From Buxus sempervirens (Eukaryota > Streptophyta > Magnoliopsida > Buxales > Buxaceae), in the NCBI GenBank assembly GCA_947561395.2, contig OX387185.1, positions 32,220,213 through 32,284,212 on the forward strand: a stretch of 64,000 bases of DNA. The letters are read 5' to 3'. Within the stretch, counting starts at the first letter, position 1, and each line of letters opens with the position of its first letter. Positions 50,985-61,604 of the stretch are shown piece by piece. The notes under the pieces are model-generated. The model did no database searches. It worked only from the letters and a program-made list of their open reading frames with translations, and was not told the origin of the DNA. The translations under genes were made by a program, and so were the position numbers.

Positions 50985-53396
50985 TGTTAGCACCTGATTT
51001 TTGCACCCCCAAAATAAAGAAAAATGAAAAGACAAACTAAAAGTCAAACCCTGAAGGGGTCAAAAATTGACTTTTTGATTCAAGTGAATTTGGCCATCAA
51101 ACTTCATCTCATTAAAAAGAGCATTTCGACACGATTCCAACGCAACTGAATTTGCTGGAATCGGGGTCCAGATGAAAAAGATATGAGCTGGTCAAACTTT
51201 TGGGGAGCGAAAAGTTGACTTTTTGCTCGACCCCAATTCAACTGCCAAACTTGATTCCAATGGATAGGTGGTTCCGAGCTGATTCCAACGACACTAAGTT
51301 TGTTGAAATCGGACACCGGATAAAGAAGTTATGAGCAGTTGAAGTTTCAGAAAAACTGCCCATGTGGCAAAAAGGCAGCAAAAATGGACTAAACCAATAA
51401 AATAAATAAGATAAAAGTGTTTAATAATATTTTAATAAAGGAATCTCGTTTATATAATAAAATAATCATAAAATCGAATGTAAATCTTGCAAAAAATCAA
51501 ATTGAATAAAGATTTGAAATCCAAACATTTTTAAAACGTGCTGGACCGTATTTGTATTACGGGCAAGGCATGCCCGTATTTGAAGTACGGACACGCTTCT
51601 AGAAGGAAACACGCGTCGCTGTACGGCGGGACACGCGTCCCGTACGGCCGAATCTGCGATAATTGCAAATATTCGTTTTTCGCCCATACTTGAATTACGG
51701 GCAAGGCACGCCCGTACTTAAAGTACGGGCAAGGCAGGCCCGTACTTCAACTACGGGCACGGAATTTTTGCCTATAAATAGAGAGGCCACCCCCCTTCAT
51801 TTGGACAAGCCTTCTCCTTGGCCGATTCCCTTCTTCCTCCCCTGATGTTCCCATGACAAAACCCTGCCCAAATGTTGCCACCCCCTAAACCCAAACCTTT
51901 TTTATTCCTAAAATACCCCTATCTCACCAAAACCATGTCCTAATTCCCTCTTTCACCTTGTAAACATAAACAACCTATCAAACCCCTGTCAAAACCAATT
52001 CAAGAATTTCCGGAGGACGCGGAAGCGCTGCCGGAATCATCGGAGGACCCAAACATCAACAAACTAAGGAGTCAAAGGTGTGGTAATGTCTCTAATTACC
52101 TCTTTCTTTTAATATGCATGTAAATTTCTTCATTAAAGCAACTTTGGATTCCTTTTGTTTTATCACCAGATTACTAATCGGTTTGTTTGGTTTTGAAATA
52201 CTCCCATGCAAATGAGCAACACTTTGTGAAGTACATAAAAATGGACTCATAAAACAAACAAAAAGAAGAAAATTGACATATCTTGCTTAATTGATTACAT
52301 TTGTAAATAAAAGAGGGGATTGTCCTCTAAAGCTTCTTCAATGTAATCCCATCCCCCCATTCCTTTCTCTTTTGGAGCAACAAGAAAGTGGCTTGGCAAA
52401 AATAAGGAAAAAGAAGACTTGAAGAGGCAAATGAATTGAATACGCTGTGACAGAAGGCACTAGATCCATCACAAAGGTTGCCGGAACACTTGAGAAAGTC
52501 GCCAGAACAATCCCAAGCAGAATCGACGGCCAAAATGCAAAATCAGTGGCGCCCGTAAACTCAGAGCGGTTTGGGCATGCCCGTGTTTGCTTCACGGGTA
52601 AGCCTAACCGGAATTCACGCACGGGCAAAGGCAGTCCGTATGACAAATACGGGCAGTTGTAAATATAACTTAAAAAACATAGTTTTCCGACCCGGTTGGA
52701 TCCATTCCGACCCAAACAGCTTGACCCGACTTGGTGGGTTACTTGGGATATTTTTAGCCTATTTTTGGACTGTGGGCCTAGAAGGGCCCACCAATACCCT
52801 CCTTTGGGCCCACTTGAGTGGCCCACATTTTGACTGGCCTATACCAGGCCTTTTTTCAACAAATAGGCCCAAGCCCCTTGACCCTTGGCTAATGGGCCCG
52901 TACCAAGCCCATTAAGCCCAAATAAATTGTAAATAAATAAACTTTAAATAACCAAATGGGTTACCCAATAACCCAACTGGGCCCAAGGCCCAACCATGAC
53001 AGCCCACGGGTCTTCCAACGGGACCCGGATCCGACCCACTTCACTTAAATAAATAAAAAGATAAAATCAAATAAAAAAGGGACCCACACCTCCAGCGGGC
53101 CCCGCCAGACCTAACAAGACAGCATGCTGGTCTAGGAAAAGGGTGAAATTGACTCAAAAACCAGGGAGACCCGAGGGACCCGTCAAACCGACGGGGCGGG
53201 CCGGGGCGTCTTAGGACTTCCCCGGACGTAACCGAGGACTTAACTAGATCTCTAATAAGCCGCAGACCAGACTTAGACCCGAATAGGGCAAATCCATGTC
53301 TGCCTGCACTCTCAGGCAGTGGCGACTCCGAATGTCCCGAGGCACGCACCAAAGGCGCGCCCGGTGTGCGATCTAGGTCAAATTTAGGTGCGCACA
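50985..53396 (+). repeat. 5' LTR of element F
   Basis: It begins TGTTAGCACCTG and ends GTGCGCACA. The promoter TATAAATAGAG is at 51773. The hairpin array is at 51546-51766, with a smaller cluster at about 52577-52657. GGCGACTCC lies at 53321-53329, just after the inverted repeat TGCCTG ... CAGGCA. Differences from the 3' LTR seen by eye: one C indel near 51884, a C/A near 52020, one T indel near 53214, and A/G and C/T changes near 53297 and 53337. Confidence 0.93.
51546..51780 (+). promoter_or_regulatory. Hairpin array and TATA box in LTR F (5' copy)
   Basis: Inverted repeats CCCGTA(C/T)TTNAANTACGGG alternate with GGGCAAGGCA(T/C/G)GCCC, so adjacent stems overlap. About four main units of 28 bases are present, interrupted by CGTCCCGTACGGC. 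TATAAATA (51773-51780) starts seven bases after the array. The same structure occurs in the 3' LTR at 62166-62400. Confidence 0.7.
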
Positions 53397-53399
53397 GCT

Positions 53400-53418
53400 T
53401 GGCGACTCTGCTGGGGAC
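53400..53418 (+). other. Primer binding site of element F
   Basis: TGGCGACTCTGCTGGGGAC begins three bases after the 5' LTR. TGG complements the CCA end of a tRNA. Ogre/TAT elements are known to use a tRNA-Arg primer with a similar PBS; the tRNA was not verified here. Confidence 0.8.
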
Positions 53419-55526
53419 CCCTCAACCCAGTCGGACCCTGGTTATCAAATGAGTCAACTTAGGAGGATATAAGCTAATTTAGGAAGTACTTTTTGTCCAA
53501 CCTTAGTAAGGTATGGAACTCATGTAATTACATAATATTGGGGGATCCTGTCAAACGGACATGATAATCGCCTAAGGTAAGTGGTTTTTAACAGGGACCA
53601 ATGTGACCCGCCCACTTACCTGGGGATCCACCCAAACCTTGTATTACATGCTGTTCTGTACTTTTACTATAAATGTGACATTAAGGAACCCTTTGTTGGC
53701 CCTTATCTGAGAATCACCCGAATAGACACAGCACTTGACCCCACTGCACATACAAGCACATCACTACACCGTGAATGAATTTTAACTGCATGGGGTGACA
53801 TGCACGAGGGAGTCTGCATGAATGATCCGAACTGAATGCTGTCCGCACCATGTGAATGCTTTTCTTAACCAAAACCTAGATCTCTCTAGCAGCTACCCTT
53901 CTTCAATCGAGAAACTTACTTTTGGGATGGTATTAGCCCTACGCTTCCGTGGCTTGCCGGGGAAAGCAGGGTAAACCCATCTCCCCAGGTTTCTGGATTC
54001 TTCAAGCGCCATTGGTTTCTTGCCATGGTACGCGAAGGGTCTAGTACTTGGCTCAGACCCTTGAAGGCAGATGCCTTGGGCTGGGTATCCTTCCCCACCT
54101 ATTGATTCTGAAAAACCTTGATCCGAATGTGAATGTGAATGCTGGAACAAAATAAGGCCCACAGAGTCCATCAGGGATATCAACCCTCGCCGTCTTTTGC
54201 ATCAACCTGAGTAAGACCTAGACCATGGGCTGCCTTAGCCCTAATTTAGGAAACCAACCCAATTTGATCAGGGGTCTAACCCAGATCCATGCATTTGAGT
54301 CCTGTAAACCGTGGGCCTCGACCTATTGAGTCCGCTGGAAGCACTCTAAGTCTTAGTTAGTCTTTTGAGCAGATGAGAGCCGGCCAAATCAGACAATCAG
54401 ACAGAAACAGGCCAAAACAGGGGCAGAAAAACCCTAGATTTAGGATTTCAGCCCACCTGCCAAGAAGCAAACTTGTACCCTCCTTTTGGGTTCCCAACAG
54501 CCCTAAAGGTGATTTTCTTTACAGAATTATTTTTGTAAATTTCGCCCTCGATGGCAAGTTGTAAACATTTTTGTTATGGTCTGACACCCAAAAGCAGATG
54601 AAAGATAAAAGGCTGATCAGGACTTAGGAGTGCCTCCTTACACAAGTGTGTCTAGGAGTCGTGCCTTAACAGGCACCAACCCTTTTAGGACCATACACAC
54701 ACCTGTTGGTTTTTTTTAAGCATTTAACTTTCATTTTACCTATGTATATATTTGTTGTTGCGTTAAACATGTGCACTTCGAGATCATTTACACCAACCTG
54801 TTTAGCCGAATTGTTTTCAAAAATGCACAAAATATTTTCCGGGCATGCATTGAGCCAGCTTCTGAGGTGCTCATCAAAACTGCTTTGTTAAAGCACACAA
54901 TGAAGTGGCCTTCGAGCCTACATTGAATCGTCTTTCGTGACAAACATTAACTTTGTCTCGTGCTATGCGCAATAAAACCGTCATCTGTGGTTATATTGAG
55001 CTAGCTGTTTAGACATAAGTTAAGTCACCCACCTTGCGGCGTAAATTCTCCCTGCCATCCATGGCATGATTTGTTTAACATTTCATGATTTTACAGTCAC
55101 TACCCATCAAGGCACAGATGTTGAGGTATAATCTCCGCAACATGATTTCCTAAGGTTTGCACTCATAAAGCATATGTTGCACGGTTTTGAAAACCATCAG
55201 ACATGATATGATCTTCAGAGTCTCAATCTCTGAAAGACCAAATCACAAGCTTTTTAAACTACACAACTCTCCGAAGGAATTGTTGATTGACTGGGGCATT
55301 ATCTCACACTCTCCACAGTGATGTTTTTCATGAGCCGTTTTGTATTTGTTTTGTCAACCACGGCCCAAGAGCACTAGTCACGGTGAAAATGATCTCGTCA
55401 CACACAACACCTTGTTCATAAGTTGCAAAGAAACTGATCGAGATCTTTAATCAGCTTGTACGATTCAGGTACTTCACATTAAAAGCACTACCCAGAAAGC
55501 TGAAATTGCAATAAGAAAGGACTATA
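53419..55526 (+). other. Long untranslated leader of element F
   Basis: About 2.1 kb lies between the PBS and the gag start. It holds only short frames without domains. Ogre elements carry an extra ORF here, but none is visible. The leader may include the packaging signal; that is inference. Confidence 0.5.
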
Positions 55527-56906
55527 ATGGATTCTTCGGAGGCCTTAATTCCATCATCATCACAGCAAAGGGCTGAGGAACAGCCGATCACAATGGATTT
55601 AAGTCAACAAGTGATCGTGACACATGCCATGGGGATTCAAATGCCAGAAATCCAGCAAGGGCAGCCATCTCAGCCAGCATTGATGATGGCACATCTGCCA
55701 TCGCAGGACATTTCACTCCCACACCCGATAGCAGTACCAATCCACCCACCACCACAAGAATGGCCCGCGCCTGTCCAAACGAGACAAGACAAAGTGGACT
55801 GGTACAAGACCCAGCAAATCCAGTTTGAAGAAAAGATGGCAGTGGTACAGGAAGAAAGCAAAGTAGAGCTAGCGGCCATGAGAGAGGAATTGAGACAGCT
55901 GCGACCTAGTACGCTCCCAAGTGGGGCTACTCTGGAGAGCCTCTGCTTTTTCTCAGATATTCAGCTCCCACCCAAGTTTAAGTGTCCGGAGCTACACCAA
56001 TTTGATGGCACTAGTTGCCCATTGAACCACCTCAGATCTTACTCGGCCGACATGTGCCAATACGTGAAAAATGAGAAGATCATGGTGCAGTTCTTCCAGA
56101 AATCTCTAATTGGGGCAGCATACTCATGGTTCCTTAGCCTGGATAAGCAGAAGGTTAAAACATGGAATGACCTTGCCGCTGTGTTCATCCAGCAGTATCA
56201 CTTAAATAGCCAAATGGTTCAGACCAGGGCCGAATTGCAGAAACTGTCAAAAAGGAATAGTGAGTCTGTAAGAGACTACGCTAAAAGGTGGATGGAATTG
56301 GCAAGCGTGGTACAACCCCCTCTCCTTGAACAAGAGCGGACTTCCTTGTTCATATCGTCACTGGGGCAACCATACTTCACAATGCTATTGGGACAGTGCA
56401 CTGTGAATTTTGCCGACCTAATTATGGCGGCGGACAGAATTGAAGATGCGATTAAAATGGAAAAGCTCGGAGGTCCCGTTGTAAGCTTGTTGCGTGGAAA
56501 TACCTCGAGACAAGAGGGTGATGACAACACAAGCACAGTTCACCTTGTGCAAACTCCTGCGCCATTTCACATCTCTTATTCAAGAAGTATAAGCCTTCCC
56601 TCTGCTAATAATACAGCGGCCCACCTCAGGAGACGTCTCACCAAAGAGGAGAGAAAGAACCGGGAGTTCACCCCGCTCCCATATACGCTGGCTGAGTTGT
56701 TACCAACTCTCTTGAAGGAGGGACACCTACAACTGGCAACGCCGAATCCCAAGGCGTCAAAAATGAGTGGCTACGATCCAAGCAAGAGCTGCAAATACCA
56801 CATGGGTGCACAAGGCCATGATACTGATGGATGTTGGGGCCTTCGGCATGCAGTCCAAGACCTTCTTGAAGCTGGAGAACTCAAAATTGATCCCTTACCA
56901 AAATGA
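55527..56906 (+). CDS. gag: gag of element F, 459 aa, intact
   Basis: The gag polyprotein would form the particle that packages element RNA. Residues 1-85 are rich in Gln and Pro. A coiled-coil-like segment follows at about 88-128. A retrotransposon-gag domain lies at about 150-310, with the pattern AAYSWFLSL ... W.DLAAVFIQQY ... ESVRDYAKRW. A C-terminal module reads FTPLPYTLAELLPTLLKEG and then CKYHMGAQGHDTDGCW, a CHHC zinc-knuckle-like motif typical of plant TAT-type gag. ATG at 55527 is the first in frame after a long leader, and TGA ends it at 56906. The frame is fully open, which agrees with the very similar LTRs. No pol frame follows. Confidence 0.9.
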   Translation: MDSSEALIPSSSQQRAEEQPITMDLSQQVIVTHAMGIQMPEIQQGQPSQPALMMAHLPSQDISLPHPIAVPIHPPPQEWPAPVQTRQDKVDWYKTQQIQFEEKMAVVQEESKVELAAMREELRQLRPSTLPSGATLESLCFFSDIQLPPKFKCPELHQFDGTSCPLNHLRSYSADMCQYVKNEKIMVQFFQKSLIGAAYSWFLSLDKQKVKTWNDLAAVFIQQYHLNSQMVQTRAELQKLSKRNSESVRDYAKRWMELASVVQPPLLEQERTSLFISSLGQPYFTMLLGQCTVNFADLIMAADRIEDAIKMEKLGGPVVSLLRGNTSRQEGDDNTSTVHLVQTPAPFHISYSRSISLPSANNTAAHLRRRLTKEERKNREFTPLPYTLAELLPTLLKEGHLQLATPNPKASKMSGYDPSKSCKYHMGAQGHDTDGCWGLRHAVQDLLEAGELKIDPLPK

Positions 56907-57030
56907 ATGAAAAACAAGAAAAAAATGAAAAAAAAAAAAACAAAAACAAAAAAAAAGAAAAGAAAAAAATCATCTCTATGCAATCTAGCATGTCATGGAT
57001 TCTGCTTTCTGATACTTGTTTCTTCTGGCA
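56907..57030 (+). other. A-rich spacer between the two gag-like frames
   Basis: About 65 bases of almost pure A with a few C and G follow gag, then a T-rich tract ending CTGGCAG at 57031. The latter could be a splice acceptor for the downstream ORF. Confidence 0.5.
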
Positions 57031-57051
57031 GGAACCCCGTCAGTAGATGAC

Positions 57052-57738
57052 ATGGACCACACCTCAGAGACAAGTCATGATGCGGCCCAACAAATATCCA
57101 ACATAGTGGCCTCTCTATGGAGTTTACTACGAATGATAACAATCAGAGAAGAAACATGGAACAAATGTTGGGAAGCATTAGGAGAAGAAAATTTTGAACT
57201 ACGGACTCGAGTAAAGGTCCTTGAAGAAGAAATCCAACGAATGAAGGGAAAGATACCCCTGAACAGTCAAGAAGTGTGCCGCCCACTAACCATAGCAGGT
57301 GGTCAACTACGGAAAGAAAAAGGGAAAGCTGTAGCAGCAAATGTTCCTCAAGTCATTTCCCCAAGGAGAACAAAAGAGGAAGCAGATGCCAGAATGAGGA
57401 GGGTTTTCACCCCTTTACCATATGCACCGGCAGAATTGCTTCCAAAACTATTGAAGGAGGGGTATGTGCAGATTAAGCCCCCAAACCCCCGAATGATTCG
57501 GTCCAGAAACTACAACGCTGCAGAACGATGTGAATACCATTCTGATGCTCCAGGACACCACACAAACCGGTGTTGGGATCTGCGGCATGATATTCAAGAT
57601 CTGATCGATCAAGGATTCTTGAAGGAATTGCTTGAGAAACCAGGGTCTGACATCTCTGACAAGTTAGCACAGGTCCGAATGTCTAAATTAACCATCTTCC
57701 TGCAGAAGAGAGGAGATGAGGACGAGGAGAGCACCTGA
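57052..57738 (+). CDS. Second gag-like ORF of element F (CHHC module)
   Basis: The open frame extends from 57016 (TTG) to 57738; ATG at 57052 is the likely start unless the CAG at 57029-57031 is used as an acceptor. An N-terminal coiled-coil-like segment (LGEENFELRTRVKVLEEE) is followed by a module that repeats the gag C-terminus: FTPLPYAPAELLPKLLKEG, then PNPR, then CEYHSDAPGHHTNRCWDLRH and IQDLIDQGFLKE. The gag-homology domain itself is absent. This looks like a duplicated nucleic-acid-binding tail on a new coiled coil. It could be an accessory protein, or a second exon of a spliced gag. Its function is not known. Confidence 0.75.
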   Translation: MDHTSETSHDAAQQISNIVASLWSLLRMITIREETWNKCWEALGEENFELRTRVKVLEEEIQRMKGKIPLNSQEVCRPLTIAGGQLRKEKGKAVAANVPQVISPRRTKEEADARMRRVFTPLPYAPAELLPKLLKEGYVQIKPPNPRMIRSRNYNAAERCEYHSDAPGHHTNRCWDLRHDIQDLIDQGFLKELLEKPGSDISDKLAQVRMSKLTIFLQKRGDEDEEST

Positions 57739-59636
57739 AGGCTTCCTGCCACGACAGGCAACTGAATTCCAAGAATGCTGATTTGTATCAGCCACCTTTT
57801 GCATAAATTACTACTTTACTTTTGCTTTCCGGACTTGATAACATGCTTCTTTTTGCAAGCTTATGAAATCTTTTGGGAAATCACCAGAGTGTTTAACTAC
57901 ACCAAGGCAAGATTGTGATCTCGGGACAAACCTGAACAATCAAAAATGGAATGTGCCAGACAGCACAAGCTGTGCGGGTTTCAACATAGCCAAAGGATCC
58001 CCCACCAGCACCACATTTGAACCCTACCCTGCCAAGCAGTGGGGCAAGCTGAGAAGGAAAAGAAATGAGAGAAAAAGGGCAAGGTGCCCATACCAGTTAA
58101 GGGTCACTGACATGATCCAGGATCAATGATTCCAATGACATGATGAGAGGCCATTTTTGGCTAAAATACTTCAAACAAATTCCGCTAGTCAGACGTGATT
58201 GAGCTTGATCGTCTCATTTCTAACCCATGTTATGTCTAGCCACCCCTAACTAGGGCAAAGTCAAAAAAAAAAAATGAATAAAGATGAAAGTGGTTCTTGA
58301 GCCAGTTAATTGTACAAAAACAAGTAAGTGTTACATTCTCTGTGAAAGGATGAAAGGCCATCCTTGATGTTCTCCAAAAATCATCTGACACAAGATGAAA
58401 CCCTAGCAAAACACTTTGAGCCTAACAATCTTTTCATTAACCCTACCATGTCTTGTCTTCCAAACTAAGGTACAAAAGCTTCATGAAATTGGAGACACGA
58501 GAAAGATAAAGGGGAAGATGGGGCAAAGCGAAAAGCATCCTAGAAAGGAGAAACGGGATAAAAACCCAGAAAACAAGAATATGAAGAAAATAAAGAACTG
58601 GGGCAATTCCCTTTGAGAAAAGAAAAGAAGAAAAAGAAAGAAAAAACAAAAGGAAAAAACAAAAGCCAGGGCAAACCCCAAAAATAAAAGTCAAGAATTG
58701 GGGCAAAGAACCCAAGAAAAAAAAAGGGAGAAGCAGCTACAAATCAAAGGTGCACACAAGGAACAAGAGATGAAGCAAGCCCTAACCAAGAAAAGTGGAC
58801 AGGATATGGCTCTTACCCTGCTCACAAATTTTGAGCCTTCATATCATTTCTTCTGGACCCATAAACCCAGCCTACGTTTCGTCCTGTTATGAAGTCCTTT
58901 CTGATTACAGAGAATGTGACACTAACTCCCAGACAAACTGGCAATGACAGAATCAAAGGAACAAAAGAACTTTGCTAGACATAATGATTACCTATAGAAT
59001 GGAGTTATATAGGATTTGAGACCATTTATCCTCCATTTCTAAACACTGGAACCAAAGCCTACATTTCGTCCTACTAATAAGTCCTCTCTGATCGTTGGAT
59101 CATGATCCATGAAAATTGACAGGGCCCTCAGACTGGGGCAATGCACCGAACCTGAATAAGGGAACCAAGTGAGAGAAAAACCATTTCAAAACCCCCAACC
59201 AAGGGTGGGAAAAAGGAAAAAACAAGAGAGTGAAAATCAAAAGAACTGGGGAAGGGCAGTGCCAAAGAAACCCCACTGAACCAAAACAACTCCCCCCATT
59301 TCAATCTGGGGCATGCCATTGAAGGCAGAAATGTTGATACCCTTGCAGGGAGTAACGGGAGGCACAATTTCATAAGTCTAAATGAGAATGTCAGGTGACT
59401 GACCCAAAGATTACTGGTCTTGTTATGGACCCACTTTGAAAAGAGGAAATTCCAAACATTTTGGTGGATTTTCAAAAGATTTTAATGGCATGGATTTTTC
59501 ACATAATTTTGATGGTAAACAAATTCTGATTAACTAAATTTCATTTGAACTTTTGCAAGTACCAACAAAATTGGAAACAAAAGACAAAGATATCCCAGCA
59601 CATTCCATGTGTTGGAAAGAAACTGAATGACACAAA
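57739..59636 (+). other. Internal non-coding region of element F
   Basis: Purine-rich stretches (58600-58740) and short open frames without domains fill this part. The frame at 57863-58129 is basic at its end but unassigned. CCATTTCTAACCC/CATAAACCCAGCCTACGTTTCGTCC-like sequences near 58858-58885 and 59048-59075 are partial direct repeats. No pol-type motif such as the RT catalytic FxDD block was seen. Confidence 0.5.
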
Positions 59637-59639
59637 AGA

Positions 59640-60800
59640 GTGTCCCTTAAGGAGCAAGGCGTCTCCCTACCTAGATAGAGCAAGATGTCTCCGAAAAATT
59701 GAAAACAGAAAGGAGCAAGGTGCCTCCAAAATTAAATACTAAGAGGAGCAAGGCGACTCCGAAATCAAAAGGGCAAGGCGTCCCTGGAGCAAGGCGACTC
59801 CGAAATTAAAAGGGCAAGGCATCCCTGGAGCAAGGCGACTCCGAAATTAAAAGGGCAAGGCGTCCCTGGAGCAAGGCGACTCCGAAACTAAAAAGGCAAG
59901 GCGTCCTTGGAGCAAAGCGACTCCAAAACCAAAAAGGGCAACCCCAAATTAATGGAGCCAGTATATCCCAAAATTGAAGGCATAAAGAACAAGGCGCTTC
60001 CTAGCCACAAAAGGCAAGGCGTGTCTCAAAAAGCAAGGCGTCCCTGGAGCAAGGCGACTCCGAAATTAAAAGGGCAAGGCGTCCCTGGAGCAAGGCGACT
60101 CCGAAATCAAAAGGGCAAGGCGTCCCTGGAGCAAGGCGACTCCGAAATTAAAAGGGCAAGGCGTCCCTGGAGCAAAGCGACTCCGAAATTAAAAGGGCAA
60201 GGCGTCCCTGGAGCAAGGCGACTCCGAAACTAAAAGGGCAAGGCGTCCTTGGAGCAAAGTGACTCCAAAACCAAAAAGGGCAACCCCAAATTAATGGAGC
60301 CAGTATATCCCAAAATTGAAGGCATAAAGAACAAGGCGCTTCCTAGCCACAAAAGGCAAGGCGTGTCTCAAAAAGCAAGGCATCCCTGGAACCAGGCAAC
60401 CCCAAATTAATGGACTCAGTAACTCCCACATTTGAAATCTCTAAGGAGCAAGGCGACTCCCACATTTGAAATCTCTAAGGAGCAAGGCGACTCCCACATT
60501 TAAAAATCTCTAAGGAGCAAGGCGACTCCCACATTTGAAATCTCTAAGGAGCAAGGCGACTCCCACATTTGAAGTCCATAAGGAGCAAGGCGATTCCCAC
60601 ATTTGAAATCTATAAGGAGCAAGGCGACTCCCACATTTGAAATTTCTAAGGAGCAAGGCGACTCCCACATTTAAAAATCCTTAAGGAGCAAGGCGATTCC
60701 CACATTCGAAACCTCTAAGGAGCAAGGCGACTCCCACAAGGAGCAAGGCGACTCCCACATTTGAAATCTCTAAGGAGCAAGACGTCTCCCACCATTTGAA
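59640..60800 (+). repeat. Tandem arrays of GGAGCAAGGCGACTCC units
   Basis: Two monomer types share the core GGAGCAAGGCGACTCC, whose ends GGAG and CTCC can pair. The first type is 41 bases (core, then GAAATTAAAAGGGCAAGG, then CGTCCCT) and fills about 59740-60250. The second is 34 bases (core, then CACATTTGAAATCTCTAA) and fills about 60430-60790. A larger unit of about 342 bases is duplicated: GGAGCCAGTATATCCCAAAA is at 59954 and 60296. Open frames crossing the array encode repeats by default and are not called as genes. Confidence 0.92.
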
Positions 60801-61590
60801 TGAAAGCTGTCTCCTACTTCTGAATGACACGGAAATATGTCCCTCAAGAAGCAAAGTGTCTCCCGAGATTGAAGAACAAGATTGAACAAAATAACAAAAG
60901 AATCGGTGGTGAAGGACAGGGTGTACGTAGGGAGCAAAGCGTCTCCGTAAAATGGAACAAGATCTCCCCATTTCTAAGGAGACAGAGAATCAAGACTGAA
61001 GGACAAGGTGTCCATAAGAAGCAAAGTGCCTCCACAAAGAAAGAGGCTGGCAAAGAAGAAACAACAGAAAAAGGAAAAAAGCAATAATGGGCAAATTCGC
61101 CCCTTTTTGTAAATTTTGATTTCTCACTTTTGTAAATAGCATAGGCTAGAATAAGTATGTGTAGTCTCCGAGATGATGGGCAGCAGCGCGGAAGCTTCCT
61201 CCCGTCCTCCCACCTGCACTCCAAAACCCATACCCTGGCCTACTCTAAAAAAAAAAAAAAAAACTGAAGTCACTAAAAGCTTTAAAGGAACAAACAAAAA
61301 GAAAAGAACATTGTTAAGCGCCTTGCATCAACGCCGAAACAGGTTGATGAGCTCAGATTTAATCCTATCTTTCTTTTCAAAAGACAGAGAACTAAGGAAC
61401 AACCCCTATTCAAACCCGAGAGAGGGTATAGGGATTCCCAAAATCAGGAAGTGAAACCAGACATCTGACACTTCCCTTTCACTAAAAACAAACTCATTGA
61501 TTGAGCTCGTCAACCATGTCGACAGAAATGCAAGATGCAAAAATAAGGTTCTTTTTCTTCTTTGCCGTTCATCCCCCAAGGTGACTCCAG
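60801..61590 (+). other. Region between tandem array and PPT
   Basis: Degenerate array units continue to about 61030 (AGGAGCAAAGCGTCTCC and similar). The rest is A-rich and without domains. The monomer-like GGTGACTCCAGCAAAG at 61580-61595 runs into the PPT. Confidence 0.5.
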
Positions 61591-61604
61591 CAAAGAGGGG
61601 CAGC
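61591..61604 (+). other. Polypurine tract of element F
   Basis: CAAAGAGGGGCAGC directly precedes the 3' LTR start TGTTAG. It is short for a PPT and includes C, but its position is right for priming plus-strand synthesis. Confidence 0.75.

Noticed and set aside
52338..52915. Two overlapping frames of 162 and 114 residues, repeated at 62957-63534
   Set aside because: They lie inside the LTRs of element F, on opposite strands, without domains. Duplication reflects the LTR pair only.
59907..60233. Open frame of 108 residues encoding an R/K-rich repeat protein
   Set aside because: It simply crosses the tandem array. The 41-base period is not a multiple of three, so frames rotate, and nothing supports translation.
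59640..60800. CRISPR-like repeat array
   Set aside because: Spacers are near-identical, not unique; the array lies inside a plant retrotransposon. It is an ordinary tandem repeat with two monomer types.
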